From Chaenocephalus aceratus (lineage: Eukaryota; Chordata; Actinopteri; Perciformes; Channichthyidae): DNA of 64,000 nt. Position numbers and translations under genes: made by a program. The stretch lies in assembly GCA_023974075.1 (NCBI GenBank), contig CM043789.1, positions 30,687,238-30,751,237 on the forward strand. Reading direction: 5' to 3'. The notes under the pieces are model-generated. The model was not told where the DNA came from and ran no database searches. It saw nothing but the letters and a program-made list of their open reading frames with translations. Each line of letters begins with the position of its first letter. The stretch's first letter is position 1. Shown here one piece after another: positions 1-11,408 of the stretch.

Positions 1-426
1 CCTCCTAGGACTACTTTTGTCACATGCACAAGCAGGCTATCAGATATACATTGCATCGCTTCACACAAAGGCTTTCATGTTCTGAGCCGAACAAGCCATT
101 GTGACCCCGATTTTCATAGCTTTATGGGAGCATTTTGTTCTACCTCTTAGCTTCAGAAGCATGGGATTAAAATGTCGGTTCACGTAATGAATATAATTTG
201 CTCAGGTTGAACTAAACCAAAGGACAAACGAATAATAGAATACGTTTTCATAAGGTTTCTTAGTATGGACTACTGTTGCACCAAACAAAGAATGCAGAAG
301 AAAAGTCTCAACTTTTTTTAGTGTATGTATGCATCCTTTTTTCTTTTTCACAATTCTCTATCAATTCAGCTGTATCAATGTAACGAAGAAAAACCACACA
401 AAACAAGTTTTTTTTTCATCTCATAT
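1..426. other. Flank downstream of alas1, nothing recognised
   Basis: This AT-rich stretch has no open frame that looks coding and no repeat I can name. It lies beyond the probable alas1 poly(A) signal. Confidence 0.5.
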
Positions 427-432
427 TTTATT
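427..432 (-). terminator. alas1: Probable alas1 poly(A) signal
   Basis: TTTATT on the + strand is AATAAA on the minus strand, about 150 bases after the alas1 stop codon. Transcript ends are inferred, not shown. Confidence 0.5.
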
Positions 433-580
433 TTGAGCATATAGAACATCTGACGTAGAATATTTTAAATAATATGTGTAGGAGGACTTATCAAAGATAA
501 TTAATACAATCTATGACAGTGATAGAGGAATGGGTGTTGAGTGTGTATGTGCCGTCTATAGCCAGCCGCTGTGAGTAGTG

Positions 581-3500
581 TTATGCGCAGGCTGAGATGG
601 GATGGCTGAGGCCGCTGAAGTAAGACTTTTCACGATCGCTCATCACCTCGAAGTGCAGCGGCTGCTGGCAGAACGTGCACTCTGCTGAGGAGTGGGGCTT
701 CAGACTCAGGCCCACATCCTTCCATGTGTGCACCAGCTTCTCTGTGGGGGGGGAAACAGGAAATAGTGGAGGTCAAGTTTTTGCTACTCAAAGAGAACTG
801 CAGTGAGTCACAAGGTGTATACTGAAAACTAAAACATATTAACAACTTGAGCTTCTTTAAACACATTATACATTTAAGATGATCTGGGAATAAGCACATC
901 TCCGATTCAAAAGTTGTATGTCTAACAGGATGAATTTACATTTGAGATGTTCTTACCAACAAAGTATTTCATCATCTCAGGGGTGTGGTGAGGAGTCGGG
1001 GCGATACGCAGGAGCTCTTCTCCCCTGGCAACAGTGGGATAGTTGATGGCCTGCACGTAGATGTTGTGGCGACTCATCATGAGGTCACACACCTCTGAGT
1101 TCTTCTCTGCATCTGACACCTAAAAGTAAGAAAACACATGTATGATTAATGGAGCTTTCGGGAAGGTGCAACGAGGACATCCTTTATTTAATGAAGGGTG
1201 TCAACTTTCACGTCATTGGGCAACAAATTCAATAATAAATTACCCGGACGGGGAGGATGTGACTGGGGCAGTGCACCATCGGCAGCCCCGAGTCCATCAG
1301 CATCTGCCGGAGCAGCTTGACGTTGCGCTGGTGTTTGCGTCTCAGCGTGCGACCCTCTTCCCCTTTCAGGACCTGGATGGAGGTCCTGGCTCCGTGCAAC
1401 AGCATCGGCGGCAGAGAGGTGGTGAAGATGAAACCAGCAGCGTAGGAACGCACCGTGTCCACCAGAGCAGCTGTGCTCGCGATGTAGCCGCCCACGCACC
1501 CGAATGCCTTTCCTACAAGAGGCCATGACACATAGAGGGTTATTCTTCCATCATCCTTTGAACACATTCACATTATGCTCAGTGGTTTGTGCCACACAAA
1601 CTAGATCCCTTTGAAATGGTCCCTGCTGGAGAAGGGGACTGGAGAGCTCTCAGTTAGAAATAATTGTCCCCTTAGGTTGACAGGAACACACAGAAAGAGA
1701 TAATTCAATAAGAGTGCAACAAGAGCCCACAGTCTCCTAGCAACAGCAGGGCTGCTCTGGCTTCTTTAAGCCCTCTGGCATATTAGTTGACACGGATGGG
1801 GCTTGATCCTGACAACAAAACACAGATTTCCACAAGCTAGGAGCAGCTGTTTTGATTCATAAACATATATAAATGTAGCCTGATATATAAAAGGAAAATA
1901 TAATGATACAACTAGATATTCTTGTGAAGTGTGATTACAGGTTCATTTAAAAAGGCTTAGGAACATCTCAGCCTGGCCTCAATGTCAGAAAGTTTGGCAG
2001 AACATCATTATCATTTTGTTTGAGTAGAGATAACATGCTGACCTAGTGTCCCTGAGATGATATCCATCTTGTGCATGACGCCATCCCGGTCTCCGATGCC
2101 GCCCCCCCTGGAGCCGTACAGGCCCACAGCGTGCACCTCGTCCACGAAGGTGATGGCTCCAAACTCATGGGACGCATCGCACATCTCCTCCAGCGAACAC
2201 ACAGCACCTGTGTTACAGAAAGAGGAGTTAAAAAAAGGTAACGTTTAGCCAAAGAACAGGCAGAAAGTTTAGCTGTTATTGATTGCCTAACATTTTCATG
2301 ACAATTAATAACAATTATAAAGCAAGGTTATAAAATGCTGTACAAATAGGTTAAATGGGAGCATCCCAAACTAACCATCCATGGAATGGACGGTCTCAAA
2401 GGCAACGATCTTCGGTTTAGTGGGGTCTCCCTTCTGTAGAAGCTCTCGAAGATGGGCGACGTCATTGTGGCGGAAAATGAACTTCTTAGCACCGCTGTTC
2501 TTGATACCCTGGATCATTGAGGCGTGGTTGCCCGCATCGGAGTAGATCTCACAACCTAAAATAGTTTTGAAGAAGGGGAAGTGAGAAGGAGAGTTATAGA
2601 GACTTATAGCATGCATATCACACAACTATTAATAATCAATTCAAAACGAAAATGAAAGGTAGATTTCTTTTAAACGTTTGCATACCAGGTAGCATCTTGG
2701 CGAGGGTAAAGAGGGTGGAGTCATTGGCGACAAAGCAGGAGGTGAATAGCAGCGCAGCGTCCTTATTGTGAAGGTCAGCCAGTTCACTTTCCAGTTCCAC
2801 GTGGAATTTACTGGTCCCAGAGATGTTCCTGGTGCCTCCTGCCCCTGAACCATGCTTTCGTAAAGTATCCCTAAAAAAAGAGACGGATATGTAGGTCGGT
2901 TTTTAGAAGCTGGACAGCAAAAATTGCACACATTTGTGTTCCAGATAGAGGCTAAAGAGCAGTAAGACATCATTACATGGAACATTCTGAATAATTAAGC
3001 AAGGGAGCTTGAGGTAAGGTGTAACCGATTCACAGGTAAGAGAGCTGGGCGAGCTCAGACAGGCTGAAAGGAGAAGAAGAAAAACATCCTACCTCTGGGG
3101 CTCACGTGTGAACTATGAACAACTAACACTCTATACCCACACAAACAATGGACTGGACCACCTGTAGGTGTTAGGTTGTATTTAATTATTATGTGAGGTG
3201 TCTCGTCTGTTTTTTTCCCTTTACAAACTCTCTAAAAAGCGCCAACAGGAGACGTGGACAGCCAAGAAAAATATTATTCTCATTACATGTAAACACAGGC
3301 AGACCCAAGGGACTGAGTTTTTCCGACACACACAAACAAACATGTCCTCCAAAACTCACGTAATTGATTGCACAACCCGTGGGTGTCGACTCATGCCCAG
3401 GTAGTCGTTGCTGCACCAAACGGAAACCTCCTTCTTGTCGTCTAAACAGTCAGTGAAGTTCTCAGCCATGGGGAACTCGTTGGCCAGACGATTCACGGTC

Positions 3501-4495
3501 TTGAACACACGGTATGTGTGGTCACTCTTCTTCTCTTCTATCTTCTTCTCGAAAAATTCATCATACTGGTAGCGGGACACTGCGACAGAACAGGAAGGCA
3601 AAGCTTGCTTAATGTGCCATGTTGCATTGTGACAGATGCCCAACGGATAAAAGTCTGAACACTCAAAACATAGTGAATTCAAAATCATTTATAAAACTAC
3701 ATTACGAGAGTGAAATTGTTGCAAGTACGATCCGTCTTTAGACTTACTACTGCCTGCCAAGTTCTCCTGCAGCAAGTGAGAGACACCTTTAGGTCTCTGT
3801 TTCAGGAGGGTCTTCATTAGATCTCCACTTCCCTTAATGGTACTGGTCAGGGACGGCTTCTTCAACTGGGCGGCGGACACTTCTGCAAAAAGGTCAAATA
3901 AAGGAAATGGTATCAAATAACGAACAAAAGGATGGGCCCAATCAGTAAAATGTAATCAATTTCTACACAACTCTTACCTATCTGGACCGTGCGGACTTCC
4001 TGAACGTCCTCCTGGTACTCCATGCCGACCTGGCGGACCACATTGCTGTTCTTCTGGCCCATCTCAGCCGCAAGGAAGGGGCACTTGGAGGCCGCCTGAC
4101 CTGATGCTGGCATGGGGTGGCCACTTGGCAGCTTGGGGCCTGCGAGCAGACAAAATAAGCTTTAGATTTATAACAACCTTTAAACAATATCACACACAGT
4201 ATGTCAAAGTAAGTCATTATTTTAGCTGGTATTTCTCACAAAATATATATTTTTTAATGAATCTACTTTTTTTGGCACCCTCACCTTCAGTGGCAGACAT
4301 GGCGTCCTCAGTCCTCTGGTGGGAGGAGGAGGAGGAGCAGAGGGCCCGTGCCATTGATGGAGCCATAGGTTTAGCGGCCAGCTCCATCATGATGGGGCAT
4401 TTCTGGGCATACGACACCATAGACTTTTTGGGCTGCTGGAAGAAGGCCTGGGGCACACGAGCCAGGAAGGGGCAGCGACGCACGATCACATCCAT
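581..4495 (-). CDS. alas1: 5-aminolevulinate synthase 1, mitochondrial (ten coding exons)
   Basis: This enzyme condenses glycine and succinyl-CoA to 5-aminolevulinate in the mitochondrial matrix, the first and rate-limiting step of heme synthesis; it uses PLP. Coding exons, 5' to 3', are 4285-4495, 3978-4139, 3748-3882, 3360-3579, 2686-2870, 2376-2555, 2043-2207, 1244-1512, 957-1119 and 581-741. They total 1851 nt, giving 616 residues, the usual ALAS1 length, and all phases join. The presequence carries three Cys-Pro heme-regulatory motifs: RRCPF (Cys8), QKCPI (Cys33) and SKCPF (Cys90). These are known in the family to mediate heme-dependent feedback on import and stability. The catalytic core shows [10 protein letters not shown] and, across an exon junction, [12 protein letters not shown], whose lysine (about residue 421) should bind PLP. 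I see no iron-responsive element, which fits the ALAS1 rather than the erythroid ALAS2 form. The ATG at 4493-4495 opens the conserved [14 protein letters not shown] start. Confidence 0.96.
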
Positions 4496-5941
4496 GGTCA
4501 GCAGTGGTGATGATTGTCCAGAGATCTGTGGGAGACAGTTGAAACGTATCAGTGGCTAACAACAAAGGGCGTGGCTTTGACAAAGGCAAATTGAAACAGC
4601 TGTGGGCAGTTCAGATCCTTTTTTCTGTGTGCTGCACAACCTGTTTTACAGTTGTTGCTTAAGGCAGTGGTTTCCAACCCTTGGGTTTGCTTCTTCATTC
4701 TAAGGGTCAAATACTGCATCTTCTTTTTTTTACAGTTGACCTATTTGTTGATTTCTAGGAAGTAAATTAAATAAAGACATTTTGGAAGTTTGAACATAGT
4801 ATTTGCTGCATTGGAAAATATGCAGTTAAAGGGCTTATATGACAATTGCCATGTGTCCGCTATAACTATTAAATTATTGAGGGCAATTGAAAATTGTTGG
4901 AAGATGTTTGCGTACTTTGATAAACCGATAAAAGGTAAGCTGTCAAAGTCTTAAGAAACATCCAAGTCTGTGGACCTATTGGTTAAAGTGGTTATGTAAT
5001 GTTTCAAGGTGAGTTATAAACCTTCAAGCTAAAAGTATAGGCTCTCATTACATGAATACCCAACATCTATTTCCACTGAAACCTAAAAATCCTATTCGTT
5101 TTTCTATCACTTTACAATAATATGTTATTGACTGGATGAACTGATGAAGTCACTGCAACAGGTGACTGATCAAATTGGGGGAAAAACATGGAGGAAAAAA
5201 ATGGAAGTCTCATTGCGTAAAAGGTAAAATTCCAGCTGTATTACGTCTATCCCTGTGTCATAAGCCTTCCCCCGGATAAAGTGAGGTCTAAACATTCCTC
5301 AACAGAGTTATCGCTCCAACTTCTTTCCCACTTGAAGTTCCAGGAAAAGGAAACGAGCTCTTATAAAAACGTACACGTGAAGTCGAACTAATTTCACCAA
5401 AAACAAGACTTTAAGCTATTAAGATATCGTCTCCGTGATACATTTTTTTGGGGGAAAAAAAATCGACTTTCTCCAAAAGCTGTCCGCCAGGTTGCGTAAC
5501 ATGAAACCCGGATTCCTAGTGGTACTGTACCTGTATTCACAATCTTTTTTAAAACAGTGGCATTGACACAAGCATTTAGTTTACTTTATGTTATTAAAGA
5601 AAAATCACAATGTACGACTTAAGGACACATTTTTACTCAATTAATAATTCGCCCTTTAAAGTGGTGTTCCGTATTGACTCGCATAACATGTCATGGTTGT
5701 AACACATTAGGAGAGAAAGAGTCACGACCTGTCTGTCTCCAACGTTGAATAACGCTTTACTTACATAAATGGTTATGGTTAAAGCTTATTTTCGGAAACA
5801 AAGCTATTGTAAAATAGACTACGGCTAAATGCTTACCGGATTGCTTGTGATCTTTGCCGGTTGACCGGACTTAGCAATGTAGCTAACATTAGCCAAGAAG
5901 CTACAACCAGGAGATGAAGATGACCAAAATAAGAGACTTAC

Positions 5942-6110
5942 CTCCTCAAAACTTCACGTTTAATTGCGTAGTCCTCTTAAAATGTCGTTAAATAAACAGG
6001 GTAACAGCAGCGGAGCCAATGTTGTGTTACACTCTAACAAAAATGACTTGTTTTGCAGAGAAGGTGAAGGAGGTGACTGCTTCGTTATCCTACACTGAGG
6101 ACGAACGATA
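5942..6110 (-). other. alas1: Probable non-coding exon 1 and promoter region of alas1
   Basis: A good donor (AG|GTAAGT on the minus strand, exon side ending at 5942) lies upstream of an acceptor whose exon begins at 4525, 30 bases before the alas1 start codon. ALAS1 genes normally have a non-coding first exon. The upstream end is arbitrary because no TATA box was seen. The sequence around 6060-6180 is richer in CpG than its surroundings. Confidence 0.45.
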
Positions 6111-6179
6111 GGACGAGGACGTGCAAGTTCTTATAAACAGCTTACGCCATGCCTCATATCGCGTGGAAGTCTCGCGAGA

Positions 6180-6928
6180 TCTCATTCATTTACGTCAAAG
6201 GGCCATTCCAGTTTTCTGTTACTCAAGCATAAGGCAGGGCATTTTCTCTGTGGATGTTTGAAGGTTGTCTACAAATATACTTGATTTGTATTGGGTTTTG
6301 TTCCAAACATTGCATATAAATCAATGTTTACCCTGTATGGACATTAGTTACATATTCTAAGGACTGCAAATTCGCAAAGACATTCATGCATATGCTTACT
6401 TTATTATAATCAGTATCACCATTTATTGTCCAAGTAGCCTATTTATGATTTATACACATACACATACATAGAATTTACCTCCATTTGTTTTCTCTCTCTC
6501 AGTGTACACCGAAATAAACATATAAGGACAAAGGAATATACAAGACTATTATGAAAATGTCTTTACACAGACAAGTGTATGTAAATACTGTATGTGAATG
6601 TATGTAGGCTGTATACATGTTTAGGAGTAGCAAACTGGGCTGCAAACAATTAAACTAGTAGTTTCAGTATTTTTCGCAGTAGCCTGCTGGTATTTTAAAA
6701 CCATTAATATTTGTGTGTAATTCAACTAAATGATTTGCCTAAATCTTTTATTGTAGCATACATTATCTGCAACCATAGCAACAGATGTTTCCGTTATTGA
6801 CCTTGAATTATTCCACTCAATGATTCTGGCTTCATTAAGTATTGTTTGCCGAACTTTAACACACTGTAGTGTTTTTGAATTGATGTGACATGATTTCTGA
6901 CGTGGTTGGGTAGAGGGATTTTCTGTGC
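6180..6928. other. Intergenic stretch upstream of alas1, nothing recognised
   Basis: AT-rich sequence between the alas1 5' end and the left target-site copy of the LINE. Short open frames here are not supported by any family feature. Confidence 0.5.
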
Positions 6929-6940
6929 ACAAGTGACCTC
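6929..6940. repeat. Left copy of 12-bp target-site duplication
   Basis: ACAAGTGACCTC occurs here and again at 10315-10326, exactly flanking the LINE, as expected after target-primed reverse transcription. Confidence 0.8.
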
Positions 6941-6969
6941 CATCCATCCATCCATCCATCTTCTCCCGC

Positions 6970-7746
6970 TTATCCGTGATCGGGTCGCGGGGGTAGCAGT
7001 TCCAGCAGAGAGCCCCAAACTTTCTTTTCCCTGGCGACATCAACCAGCTCTGACTGGGGGATCCCAAGGCGCTCCCAGGCCAGCGAAGAGATATAATCCC
7101 TCCACCTGGTCCTAGGTCTACCCCTTGGTCTCTTCCCAGCTGGACGTGCCTGGAACACCTCCCTAGGGAGGCGCCCAGGTGGCATCCTAACTAGGTGCCC
7201 GAACCACCTCAACTGGCTTCTTTCGACGCGAAGGAGGAGCGGCTCAACTCCGAGTCCCTCCCTGATGACCGAACTTCTCACCTTATCTCTAAGGGAGACA
7301 CCAGCCACCCGGCGGAGGAAACCCATCTCGGCCGCTTGTATCCGCGATCTCGTTCTTTCGGTCATGACCCATCCTTCATGACCATAGGTGAGGGTAGGAA
7401 CGAAAATGGCCCGGTAGACAGAGAGCTTTGCCTTCTGGCTCAGCTCCCTTTTCGTCACAACGGTGCGGTAAAGCGACTGCAATACCGCTCCCGCTGCTCC
7501 GATTCTCCGGCCCATCTCACGCTCCATTGTTCCCTCACTCGAGAACAAGACCCCGAGATACTTGAACTCCTTCACTTGGGGTAAGGACTCATTCCCTACT
7601 TGGAGTGGACAGTCCATCGGTTTCCTGCTGAGAACCATGGCCTCAGATTTGGAGGTGCTGATCCTCATCCCAGCCGCTTCACACTCGGTTGCGAACCGAT
7701 CCAGTGAGTGCTGAAGGTCGCAGACCAATGAAGCCATCAGAACCAC
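6970..7746 (-). pseudogene. LINE polyprotein fragment: RT palm C, thumb and C-terminus
   Basis: This frame continues the reverse transcriptase after the frame break. It begins next to the FADDVVLMAS motif, which holds the two catalytic aspartates. It then carries the RT thumb and the conserved tail with KEFKYLGVLFSSEG, ELSQKAKLSVYRAIFVPTL and GRPRTRWRDYI, the usual carboxyl end of this LINE type. The stop lies close to the tetranucleotide tail, so the 3' UTR is very short, as is normal for RTE-type elements. Confidence 0.85.
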
Positions 7747-7775
7747 ATCATCTGCAAAAAGCAGTGGTGCAATCC

Positions 7776-9860
7776 TTAGTCCACCGAACTGCAGACCCCC
7801 CCCCCCCCACGACTACGCCTCGAAATCCGATCCATGTATATTACAAACAGGATTGGTGACAAAGCGCAGCCCTGGCGGAGGCCAACCCTCACCGGAAATG
7901 GGTCCGACTTACTGCCGAGGACCCGGACACAGCTCTCGCTTTGGGAGTACAGAGATTGGATGGCCCTGAGTAGAGACCCCCTCACCCCATACTCCCGCAG
8001 CACCTCCCACAGTAACTCCCTGGGAACCCGGTCATACGCCTTCTCCAAGTCTACAAAACACATGTAGACCGGATAAGCGTACTCCCAGGCCCCCTCCAGG
8101 ATCCTTGCGAGAGTAAAAAGCTGATCCGTCGTTCCACGACCAGGACGGAATCCGCATTGTTCCTCCTCAATCTGAGGTTCGACAATTGGCCTGACCCTCC
8201 TTTCAAGTACCTTGGAGTAAACTTTCCCGGGGAGGCTGAGTAGTGTGATGCCTCTGTAATTGGCACACACCCTCTGATCCCCCTTTTTGAAAAGGGGAAC
8301 CACCACCCCGGTCTGCCACTCCTTCGGTACTGTTTCCGACTTCCACGCAACGTTGATGAGACGTGTCAACCATGACAGTCCCTCAACACCCAGAGCCTTC
8401 AGCATTTCCGGGCGGATCTCATCCACCCCCGGGGCTTTGCCACTGTGGAGTTGTTTGACGACCTCAGTGACCTCCCCCCGGGAGATTGGTGTTGATCCCC
8501 CGTCATACTCCAGCTCTGCCTCTAACATAGAGGGCGGAGTTGTCGGGTTCAGGAGTTCCTCAAAGTGTTCCTTCCAACGTCCCAACACTCCATCAGTTGA
8601 GGTCAACAACGTCCCATCCTTACTGTACACAGCTTGGATGGTTCCCTGCTTCCCCCTCCTGAGGTGTCGGACAGTTTTCCAGAACAACTTTGGTGCCGCC
8701 CGAAAGTCCTTCTCCATGTCTTCTCCAAACTTCTCCCACACCCGCTGCTTTGCCTCGGCCACGGATGAGGCTGCTGCCCTTCGGGCCTGTCGGTACCTTG
8801 CAACTGCCTCGGGAGTCCCCCGGGATAACAAATCCCTGAAGGCCTCCTTCTTCAGTCGGACGGCTTCCCTGACCACCGGTGTCCACCAGGAGGTTCGAGG
8901 GTTACCGCCCCTTGAGGCACCTAGGACCTTGAGACCACAGCTCCCCACCGCGGCTTCGGCAATAGAGGCTTTGAACACCGACCACTCTGGTTCAATATCC
9001 CCAACCTCCACAGGAATGCCCGAAAAGCTCCGCCGGAGGTGCGAGTTGAAGGCCTCCTGAACTTGGGCCTCCTCCAGACGTTCCCAGTTCACCCGAACTA
9101 CACGTTTGGGCTTACCAGGTCTATCCAGAGGCTTCCCCCGCCACTCGACCCAACTCACCACCAGATGGTGATCAGTTGACAACTCCGCCCCTCTCTTTAC
9201 CCGAGTGTCCAAAACATACGGCCTCAGGTCCGATGATACGATAACGAAATCGATCATGGACCTTCTGCCTAGGGTGCTCTGGTACCACGTACACTTATGA
9301 GCATCCTTATGTTCGAACATGGTGTTTGTTATGGCCAATCCATGACTAGCACAGAAGTCCAGTAACAAACCACCACTCCGGTTCAGATCAGGGGGGCCGT
9401 TCCTCCCAATCACGCCCCTCCAAGTGTCTCCATCATTGCCCACATGTGCGTTGAAGTCTCCCAGCAAGACTAAGGAGTCCCCTTCAGGAGCCCCATACAG
9501 GACTCTTTCCAGGGTCTCCAAGAAGGCCGAATACTCTGAACTGCTGTTGGGTGCATAAGCACACACAACAGTCAGAGTTTTCCCCCCCATAACCCGCAGG
9601 CGTAGGGAGGCGACCCTCTCGTCCACTGGGGTAAACTCCAACAACGAAGCACCTAACCGGGGACTTGTGAGTATCCCCACACCCGCCCGGCGCCTCACAC
9701 CTTGAGCAACTCCGGAGAAGAATAGAGTCCAACCCCTATCCAGAAGTAAGGTTCCAGAGCCGACGCTGTGCGTAGAGGTGAGCCCAACCAGATCCAACTG
9801 GTACCGCTCCACTCCCGCACAAGCTCCGGCTCCTTCCCCCCCAGAGAGGTGACGTTCCAC
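7776..9860 (-). pseudogene. LINE polyprotein fragment: endonuclease plus RT fingers and palm
   Basis: An open frame of 694 codons. Residues about 1-245 are an exonuclease-endonuclease-phosphatase (APE-type) domain with [12 protein letters not shown] and the terminal STDHHLV signature. After a linker, the RT domain shows [50 protein letters not shown] (palm motif A aspartate) and [10 protein letters not shown]. Translation ends in a glycine-rich, out-of-frame tail caused by the run of C at 7796-7808. The next catalytic block, FADD, is in another frame directly after it. The ATG that opens this frame is probably not the original start, because upstream endonuclease sequence lies in the 9695-10318 frame. 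Confidence 0.85.
7796..7808. repeat. Homopolymer run of 13 C at LINE frame break
   Basis: The run sits between the RT frame ending at 7776 and the FADD-containing frame. Slippage in this tract is the likely cause of the frameshift. It could also be a sequencing error. Confidence 0.8.
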
Positions 9861-10318
9861 GTCCCGAAAGCCAGCTTCTGCCGCCCGGGTCTGGTCCGTC
9901 GAGACCCTCCGCTTTCACTGCCACCCTTCTGGCAGCGCACCCGACCCCATCGATGTTTCCCGTAGGTGGTGGGCCCGCGGGACGGAGAAGCGGAGGTGTT
10001 GCCCACGTTGCCTTTTCGGGCTGGGCCCGGCCGGGCTCCGTGGCAAGCCCGGCCACCAGACGCTCGCCGACGAGTCCTCCTTCTGGGCCTGGCTCCAGAA
10101 GGGGACCCCGGGCTTCCTCCGGGCCGGGTATCCTCACTTCCTGTGTCGTCTTTCATGAGGTCTTTTGAACCAATCTTAGTCTGGCCCCTTGCCTGAGACC
10201 AATTTGCCATGGGAGACCCTACCAGGAACACAAGGTTCCAGACAACACAGCCCCCAGGTTCATCAGGGCACACAAACCTCTCTACCACGGTAAGGTGCTG
10301 GTTCTTCAGAGAGGACAA
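9695..10318 (-). pseudogene. LINE 5' part: basic leader and start of endonuclease
   Basis: This frame holds a leader rich in arginine, glycine and proline. It is followed by [19 protein letters not shown], the amino end of the APE-type endonuclease. The endonuclease then continues in the 7776-9860 frame, so one or two bases have been gained or lost near 9805. The leader is typical of the 5' section of fish RTE-type elements and I assign it no function. Confidence 0.65.
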
Positions 10319-10326
10319 GTGACCTC
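10315..10326. repeat. Right copy of 12-bp target-site duplication
   Basis: Same 12 bases as 6929-6940, immediately outside the 5' end of the LINE. Confidence 0.8.
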
Positions 10327-10654
10327 TGGTGTTGAAACCGAGTTATTGAACCTGAGTTTATTCTAAAATGTTGTTTTGCATGATATTGTATGTTGTACTT
10401 TAAGTTGGGTTGATGAGACACTTCTAAACATATGTTTGCTCGTGTGATTTTTGCCGACAATTAAGGAATTCATATTAATTTCAAGCTTATTTTGTCCTAA
10501 ATATAACAACAATAGAAAACAAACTGATTTTTAAACTCTATACACCCGGTTACAAGCGTTGGGAAAGCTATATAAGTGAACAGCCTTGCAATCATTCCTT
10601 GCTTTACAAATGCTCAGTTTTTGTATTATTTTTTCATTCATAGCATGATGACCA

Positions 10655-10855
10655 GAGGCATTTACATTACATTACATTACATGTCACTTGTTAGGACGCT
10701 TTTATCCAAATTGACTTAATAACATACTCAATACTCTGGAAAATCCCCAGAGGAGACATTTGGGGTGAAGTGTCTTGCCAAGGGACACAGCCTGTGCCCT
10801 CCTGTTCCGAAGACCAGCGCACACACTGACTGAGCCACAACCTCCATTTATATAT
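10655..10855 (-). mobile_element. L2-type LINE 3' tail remnant
   Basis: Repeated ACATT units are followed by a GACGCTTTTATCCAAA-like block and then GTGAAGTGTCTTGCCAAGG. These match the 3' end layout of the longer L2-like copy at 62110 in this window and of common fish L2 tails. No coding part remains. The rest of 10327-11408 shows nothing I recognise. Confidence 0.6.
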
Positions 10856-11408
10856 TGAATTGTTCATCCATTAATTTTCATCTGAATCTGTGAATGAAGT
10901 CTTTGGTCTGACAGACAGGGTGTGATCTCATGCAGATCTATTTAGGCTCTCTCTGGCACCATGGTAGCTAGAAAGTTGGACCTGCTTTATTTGGTTTTCA
11001 GTAGGCCTAAAAATATACCAGAACAGCTGATTTGGACTGAAACTGATGTGTTACATTAATGGATGGTATAGGCTTCAGAACACTGCTTATGTATGTGTTT
11101 TAATTCAGAGATATGAATGTTTACTGTTTTTCCCATTGTCCTGTTGTCAGAAGTTAATATAGGCCTGAAGACACACATTTTGGTTACCGGTATATATTTG
11201 CAACATAAGCCTATCTTGGATCAATAGTTGAGTTTCTATGTGATCAAAAAGTCATATTCATGATCCACTATCCAGGATTATACAAGTAAAATAAAGTGGA
11301 GTATTTTTCCAAGCTTTTCCAAGGGATGGCACAGTCTCATTATTGTCAAAATCAAATCCCTGCTTACATATATAATTTCTCCTTATCATACTTAATATAG
11401 CCTTTGAT

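Larger units (their letters stand above)
6941..10314 (-). mobile_element. Rex3/RTE-like non-LTR retrotransposon, near full length, inactivated
   Basis: The element reads on the minus strand and is 3374 bp long. Its 3' end is a tetranucleotide tail (CATC repeats on the + strand at 6941-6960). Its 5' end meets the right target-site copy. The order is endonuclease then reverse transcriptase, with no RNase H or LTRs seen. The GATG-type tail, the endonuclease-RT layout and the RT motifs fit the fish Rex3 family of the RTE clade. Two frame breaks are visible. One is near 9805, where the frame of the endonuclease start [15 protein letters not shown] passes into another frame. The other lies next to a 13-C run at 7796-7808, just before the FADD catalytic motif. 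The copy therefore cannot make its whole protein. It lies between alas1 and shisa5. Confidence 0.9.

Noticed and set aside
1142..1528. 128-codon plus-strand frame near the start of the window
   Set aside because: It lies opposite alas1 exon 9 and runs over the exon border, so it is a shadow of that gene.
8287..9060. 257-codon plus-strand open frame
   Set aside because: It is the antisense of the LINE RT coding region; GC-rich LINE sequence keeps several frames open.
9953..10196. Short plus-strand frames rich in G, P and R
   Set aside because: Antisense of the LINE 5' leader; composition alone explains them.
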